A stretch of DNA of 64,000 nucleotides from positions 62,001-126,000 of the forward strand of contig CAVWJX010000002.1 of assembly GCA_963755435.1 (NCBI GenBank), given 5' to 3'. Positions 60,649-64,000 of the stretch are shown here, one piece after another (the stretch's first letter is position 1; the number at the start of each line of letters is the position of its first letter). The notes beneath the pieces are model-generated. The model was not told the origin of the DNA and made no database searches. It worked only from the letters and a program-made list of their open reading frames with translations. The translations under genes and the position numbers were made by a program. The stretch comes from AP-15 sp963755435. GTDB lineage: Bacteria > Pseudomonadota > Alphaproteobacteria > ATCC43930 > CGMCC-115725.

Positions 60649-61382
60649 GCGGCGAACGCAAGGTCCTGCTGTTGACCGGCGCCAGCCGCGGCATCGGCCA
60701 CGCGACGGTCAAGCGCTTCAGCGACGCCGGCTGGAGGATCGTCACCTGCTCGCGCGAGGGGGTCCCGGCGGAATGCCGGCGCGACCCGAACTGGACTCAC
60801 CACATCACCGCCGATCTTGGCGACCCGGCCGATCTCGCGCGTTTCGTCGCTGAGGCCGGGGATTATCTCGATGGGCCGCTGCACGCGCTCGTCAACAATG
60901 CCGGGGTATCGCCCAAAGCGCCGGGTCGGGAGCGGCTCGGCTGTCTCAACGGCGAGATCGACGACTGGCGCCGGGTGTTCCAGCTGAATTTCTTCGTGCC
61001 GCTGACCCTGTCGCGCGCTTTTGCCCCGGCCTTGGCGCTGGGCTCGGGGGCGATCGTCAACATCACCTCGATCGCCGGCCATCATGTGCATCCGTTTGCC
61101 GGCTCCGCCTATGCGACCTCGAAGGCGGCATTGTCGGCCTTGACCCGCGAGATGGCCGCCGACTTCGCCCGGCTCGGGGTGCGCGTCAACGCGGTGGCGC
61201 CGGGCGAGATCGAGACCGCCATGCTGTCGCCCGAAACGGCCGCACTGCTACCGCGCATCCCATTGAACCGCCTTGGCGTTCCGGCCGACGTCGCCGGCAC
61301 GATCTTCTTCCTGTGCAGCGACGACGCCGCCTATGTCACCGGCACCGAAATCTCCGTTAATGGCGGCCAGCATGTCTACTGA
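60645..61382 (+). CDS. SDR-family oxidoreductase
   Basis: A 245-residue short-chain dehydrogenase with the cofactor loop TGASRGIGHATVKRF, NNAGVSPKAPG, the active-site YATSKAALSALTREMA (Tyr-x3-Lys) and C-terminal VTGTEISVNGGQHVY. It is translationally coupled to the CDF gene and follows pdxH. Substrate unknown. Confidence 0.93.
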   Translation: MSGERKVLLLTGASRGIGHATVKRFSDAGWRIVTCSREGVPAECRRDPNWTHHITADLGDPADLARFVAEAGDYLDGPLHALVNNAGVSPKAPGRERLGCLNGEIDDWRRVFQLNFFVPLTLSRAFAPALALGSGAIVNITSIAGHHVHPFAGSAYATSKAALSALTREMAADFARLGVRVNAVAPGEIETAMLSPETAALLPRIPLNRLGVPADVAGTIFFLCSDDAAYVTGTEISVNGGQHVY

Positions 61383-61505
61383 GGCTTTGCCAGGAACGAC
61401 GCGGCTTTGCCGATGGACTGTGCGGTCAGGCGTGGCCTGATGGCGTCGATGATCCGAAGCACCGTTGCCAGTGCTGGGCCGCGCTCCAGCGTCGCCCGCT
61501 TTGCA

Positions 61506-61754
61506 TTACTGGTAATTATCGGGCGGATAGCCGTACCCGGCCGAACCGTAATAGGGTTGGGGCGCGTTATAGTAGGTGGGCGCGGGGATGTTGTCATAAT
61601 AGCCCTGCTGCTGGTAGTAATAGTAGGACGGAGGTGCGGCGTAGACCGGCGGCGTGGTAGCGGCGATCGCGGCGCCAGCGATGACCCCGCCGAGGATGCC
61701 GAGGCCGATCGCGGCACCGACCCCTGGACCGTTGGCGCGCGCTACGGCTGGCAT
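61506..61754 (-). CDS. Small glycine-zipper, Tyr-rich protein (start uncertain)
   Basis: An 82-residue protein with a Gly/Ala membrane or zipper segment (GVGAAIGLGILGGVIAGAAI) and a Tyr/Gln/Pro-rich tail with a YYYYQQQGYY run. ATG 61754 has no ribosome site. A better start signal, GGAGAACGCCC before ATG 61899, opens a different frame (MSNEQTETRPHPDLSPQS) that runs through this region to 61594. Either two overlapping genes exist, or one gene of about 130 residues has a frameshift near 61755. The tail composition looks real. Confidence 0.55.
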   Translation of the reverse strand: MPAVARANGPGVGAAIGLGILGGVIAGAAIAATTPPVYAAPPSYYYYQQQGYYDNIPAPTYYNAPQPYYGSAGYGYPPDNYQ

Positions 61755-61899
61755 CGCGGTCGTCGAAGGGCGGCGAGGGCGCGGCCATTGCGGTTGCGCG
61801 GCCGAGCTTTCCGAGGCGGGCGATCAGCCCGGACGCGATCAGAGACGATTGCGGGCTCAAATCGGGGTGCGGCCGGGTCTCTGTCTGCTCGTTCGACAT
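61755..61899 (-). other. Possible 5' portion of the glycine-zipper gene in another frame
   Basis: From ATG 61899 (GGAGAA at 7 bases) the frame encodes a plausible hydrophilic N-terminus, then a short helical stretch SLIASGLIARLGKLGRATAM. After about 61755 the same frame becomes Arg-rich and loses coding character, while the neighbouring frame shows the glycine zipper. This suggests a frameshift or a coupled overlapping pair. Confidence 0.4.
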
Positions 61900-62112
61900 G
61901 GGCGTTCTCCAGCTAGGCCGACCAACCCGCTTTGCGGCGTTGGCGATCGGAATTCCGACCGTCCTGATGTCGGCTGGCCGAGGCCCAACTGCCATGCCAG
62001 AGATCCCACCGCCGCAATCGTTCAGCGCGAGGTCTCGAGGCCGGTCCAGCTGTCCGCAGTAAGGCGCGCGCAAATTGCCGATATGTTCGGGTGTGAAGGT
62101 GCGCCTTCGGTC

Positions 62113-63912
62113 TCAGCTGGGGGCCGCCGCCGCGTCCTCGATGATCAGCTGCACCCAGTCGCCGCCGCGCCAGGCGTCGCGGCGTAAATGGCCGACGAAG
62201 TGAACGGCCGCCCCGCGGGTCTCGGCGAGAAAACGGCCGAGCGGGGTCCCGGCGACCCGGAAAGCGACCGCCGCCAGCCGGGCGTCGCCCAGCGGGTCGG
62301 CCAAGGTGCAGCGCAGATGCGCCTCGCCCACCGCCTCGGCATGGGCGATGCGCAGTGTCGGCAGGACAAAGCGCGGCTCGGGATTGGCCGCACCATAAGG
62401 CGCCAGCCGGTTGAGATGGCCGACGAACTCGCCATGCGCTGCCGCGGCGGAGAGCGCGCCGTCGATCGCGAGCTCGGGAACCAGGGTCTGATGGCCGAGC
62501 CCGTCGCCGAGCCGCCGGGCCAGAAATTCGCGCAGCGCATCGAGCTGGTCCGCCTGGACCGTGAACCCGGCCGCCATCGCATGGCCGCCGCCGTTGATCA
62601 AGAGCCCGGCCTGGCGTGCAGCGATCACCGCCGGGCCGAGCGGCAGCCCGGCGATCGAGCGGCCCGAGCCGCGGCCGATGCCGTCGGCGAGTGCGATGAC
62701 CAGCGCCGGACGCTGATAGCGCTCCTTGAGCCGGGCGGCGACGATGCCGATCACCCCGGGGTGCCAGCCCTCGGCGGCGACGCAGGTCAGGACCGGGGCT
62801 TGCGGCGTTGCCTCGACCTGGGCGATCGCCGCTGCCAGGGTGCGCGCTTCGATGTCGCGGCGCTCGCGGTTGTGCCCGTCGAGGCGTTGCGCGAGCAGGG
62901 CGGCCAGCACCGGGTCGTCGGTCGCCAGGAGCCGCGCCCCCAGATCGGCGGCACCGACCCGGCCGCCGGCATTGACCCGGGGCCCGAGCACAAAGCCCAG
63001 ATGGTAGGCATCGAGCGGCTCCTTGACGCCGGCGATGGCGGCGAGCGCGGCGATCCCGGGATTGGCGCCGCGCCGCGCGATCTTGATTCCCTGCGCGACC
63101 AGAGCCCGGTTCAGCCCATCGAGCGGGACCACGTCGCACACCGTGCCGAGGGCGACGAGATCGAGCCAGCCTTTGAGGTCGGGCTCGGCCCGGCCGCGCG
63201 CATACCAGCCGGCCCGACGCAGGGCGCGGTTGACCGCGACGACCAGCAGGAAGGCGAGCCCAACCGCGGCCAGGCCGCGATGCGGGCTCGCCTCGTCGAG
63301 CCGGTTCGGGTTGATCAGCGCCGCCGCCACCGGCAGCAGCGGCTCGGCCACGTGATGGTCGACGACGATCACCTCGAGGCCCGCCTCGGCGGCTTGGGCA
63401 AGCGGCTGATGCGCACCGGTGCCGCAATCAACGGTGATGACGAGCCGCACCCCTTCGGCGTGCAGCCGCAACAGGGCGGCGGTGTTGGGGCCGTAACCTT
63501 CGCGCAGGCGATCCGGGACATAGATCCGGACCGGAGTTCCGACCGCAGCGAAGAAGCGCGACAGCAGCGCGGCCGAGGTCGCCCCGTCGACATCATAATC
63601 GCCGAAAACGGCGATCGCCTCGCCATCATGCACCGCGCGGGCGAGCCGCTCGGCGGCAATGTCCATGTCGCGCAGATGCGAGGGGTCGGGCAATTGGTCG
63701 CGCAGCCGCGGCTCGAGGAAACCCGGCGCATGATCGAGATCGACGCCGCGCTTCGCCAGCAGGCGGCCGATGATTTCGGGCAGCGCCAGCCGCTCGGCGA
63801 TTTCGATGCCGGTCTGCGCGTCGCCGCCGCGCCAGCGCCAGCGCCGGCCGCACGCCGACCGCTCGACTCCCAATACGCTGTCCGAAAAGGCGGCGCCCCC
63901 CGCGCCGGCCAT
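62113..63912 (-). CDS. recJ: Single-stranded-DNA-specific exonuclease RecJ
   Basis: A 599-residue DHH-family nuclease: motif I VFGDYDVDGATSAALL, ITVDCGTGAHQPLAQA, the namesake VVDHHVAEP, then DHHA1 with GIGRGSGRSIAGL and NGGGHAMAAGFTV, and a C-terminal OB-like domain. It digests 5' ssDNA ends in recombination, mismatch and base excision repair. One oddity is VDCGTGAHQPL, where most RecJ have VDCGIxAxE. It starts 9 bp after the stop of the upstream gene at the window edge. ATG 63912 or GTG 63915. Confidence 0.96.
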   Translation of the reverse strand: MAGAGGAAFSDSVLGVERSACGRRWRWRGGDAQTGIEIAERLALPEIIGRLLAKRGVDLDHAPGFLEPRLRDQLPDPSHLRDMDIAAERLARAVHDGEAIAVFGDYDVDGATSAALLSRFFAAVGTPVRIYVPDRLREGYGPNTAALLRLHAEGVRLVITVDCGTGAHQPLAQAAEAGLEVIVVDHHVAEPLLPVAAALINPNRLDEASPHRGLAAVGLAFLLVVAVNRALRRAGWYARGRAEPDLKGWLDLVALGTVCDVVPLDGLNRALVAQGIKIARRGANPGIAALAAIAGVKEPLDAYHLGFVLGPRVNAGGRVGAADLGARLLATDDPVLAALLAQRLDGHNRERRDIEARTLAAAIAQVEATPQAPVLTCVAAEGWHPGVIGIVAARLKERYQRPALVIALADGIGRGSGRSIAGLPLGPAVIAARQAGLLINGGGHAMAAGFTVQADQLDALREFLARRLGDGLGHQTLVPELAIDGALSAAAAHGEFVGHLNRLAPYGAANPEPRFVLPTLRIAHAEAVGEAHLRCTLADPLGDARLAAVAFRVAGTPLGRFLAETRGAAVHFVGHLRRDAWRGGDWVQLIIEDAAAAPS

Positions 63913-63921
63913 CACCGGGCC

Positions 63922-64000
63922 TCAGCGGGCGAACGGGGCAAAGCTTTGCTTGCGGGTAAAGTCGTGATGGGCCTCGACATAGCGCACCGTGCCGGTCTTC
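63922..64000 (-). CDS. C-terminal end of a probable class II fructose-1,6-bisphosphatase
   Basis: Only the last 25 codons are in the window: TGTVRYVEAHHDFTRKQSFA before the terminal residues PFAR and a TGA at 63922-63924. The TGTVR-x-VE-x-HH pattern is that of GlpX C-termini, and glpX next to recJ is a common alphaproteobacterial order. It is in tandem with recJ with a gap of a few bases, so the two share a transcript. Short evidence, so only moderate confidence. Confidence 0.5.
   Translation of the reverse strand, partial: KTGTVRYVEAHHDFTRKQSFAPFAR

Noticed and set aside
61913..63427. Long 504-codon minus-strand frame inside recJ
   Set aside because: Arg/Pro-rich shadow of recJ in another frame, typical of high-GC DNA.
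1..64000. CRISPR arrays, rRNA genes
   Set aside because: No regularly spaced repeats and no rRNA-like sequence seen on either strand.

Overview
The window is about 64 kb of GC-rich DNA with the gene families, RBS usage and gene order of an alphaproteobacterium (a recJ neighbour that looks like glpX, aroC-sppA, a URC pyrimidine cluster, TacAT and ArdC/ParB-type mobile genes). I would place it near Rhodospirillales or Hyphomicrobiales, but the sequence alone does not settle the order.

Left part (1 to about 28,730) is an integrated mobile element or defence island. Its right edge is a minus-strand tRNA-Gly(GCC) gene whose 3' end faces the island, the classic attachment site of integrative elements; no integrase lies in the window. 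From the left it carries an ICE/plasmid backbone (partial DUF6878 gene, a long ParB-like protein, an ArdC antirestriction protein, the last two behind near-identical structured leaders that resemble the radC RNA motif), a YdeI-like gene, a hipBA toxin-antitoxin pair with a palindromic operator, and an orphan AbiEi regulator. Next comes a composite type I restriction-modification operon: excisionase-like HTH, HsdM, a DUF262/HNH protein, a PRTase-CE-like gene broken by one extra C, an HsdS carrying an N-terminal NADAR domain, and an HsdR carrying an N-terminal HNH domain. Facing it is a SPARSA-type short Argonaute system (pAgo plus SIR2-APAZ) whose SIR2-APAZ gene is split by a 2352-bp IS21-family element. 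The insertion has a perfect 5-bp target duplication, and removing it in silico restores a 604-residue frame. Then follow a GHKL ATPase convergent with a three-gene operon (STAS-like/HTH, a small protein, a DUF4417-like protein) and a TacA-TacT pair. Six copies of a 9-mer lie just inside the tRNA boundary.

Right part (about 28,730 to 64,000) looks like ordinary chromosome: tRNA-Gly; a capsule/exopolysaccharide export block (glycosyltransferase, KpsE-like, KpsT, and a KpsM with a long TPR N-terminus); a luciferase-like oxidoreductase; a secreted metallophosphoesterase; uracil phosphoribosyltransferase with URC4 and URC1 homologues, together resembling the URC uracil-degradation pathway; two DedA proteins; a MarR-GNAT regulator; TerC; an MFS carrier; MaoC/CitE-like CoA enzymes; an M20 amidohydrolase; NIPSNAP, Gfo/Idh/MocA and hydantoinase-like genes; sppA, aroC and fabI; a BrkB-like protein; pdxH, a cation diffusion facilitator and an SDR; and recJ followed by the tail of a probable glpX at the window edge.

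The most notable points are the NAD/ADP-ribose flavour of the defence island (NADAR-HsdS next to a phosphoribosyltransferase-like gene, and a SIR2 NADase-Argonaute system next door) and the clean transposon inactivation of the Argonaute system.
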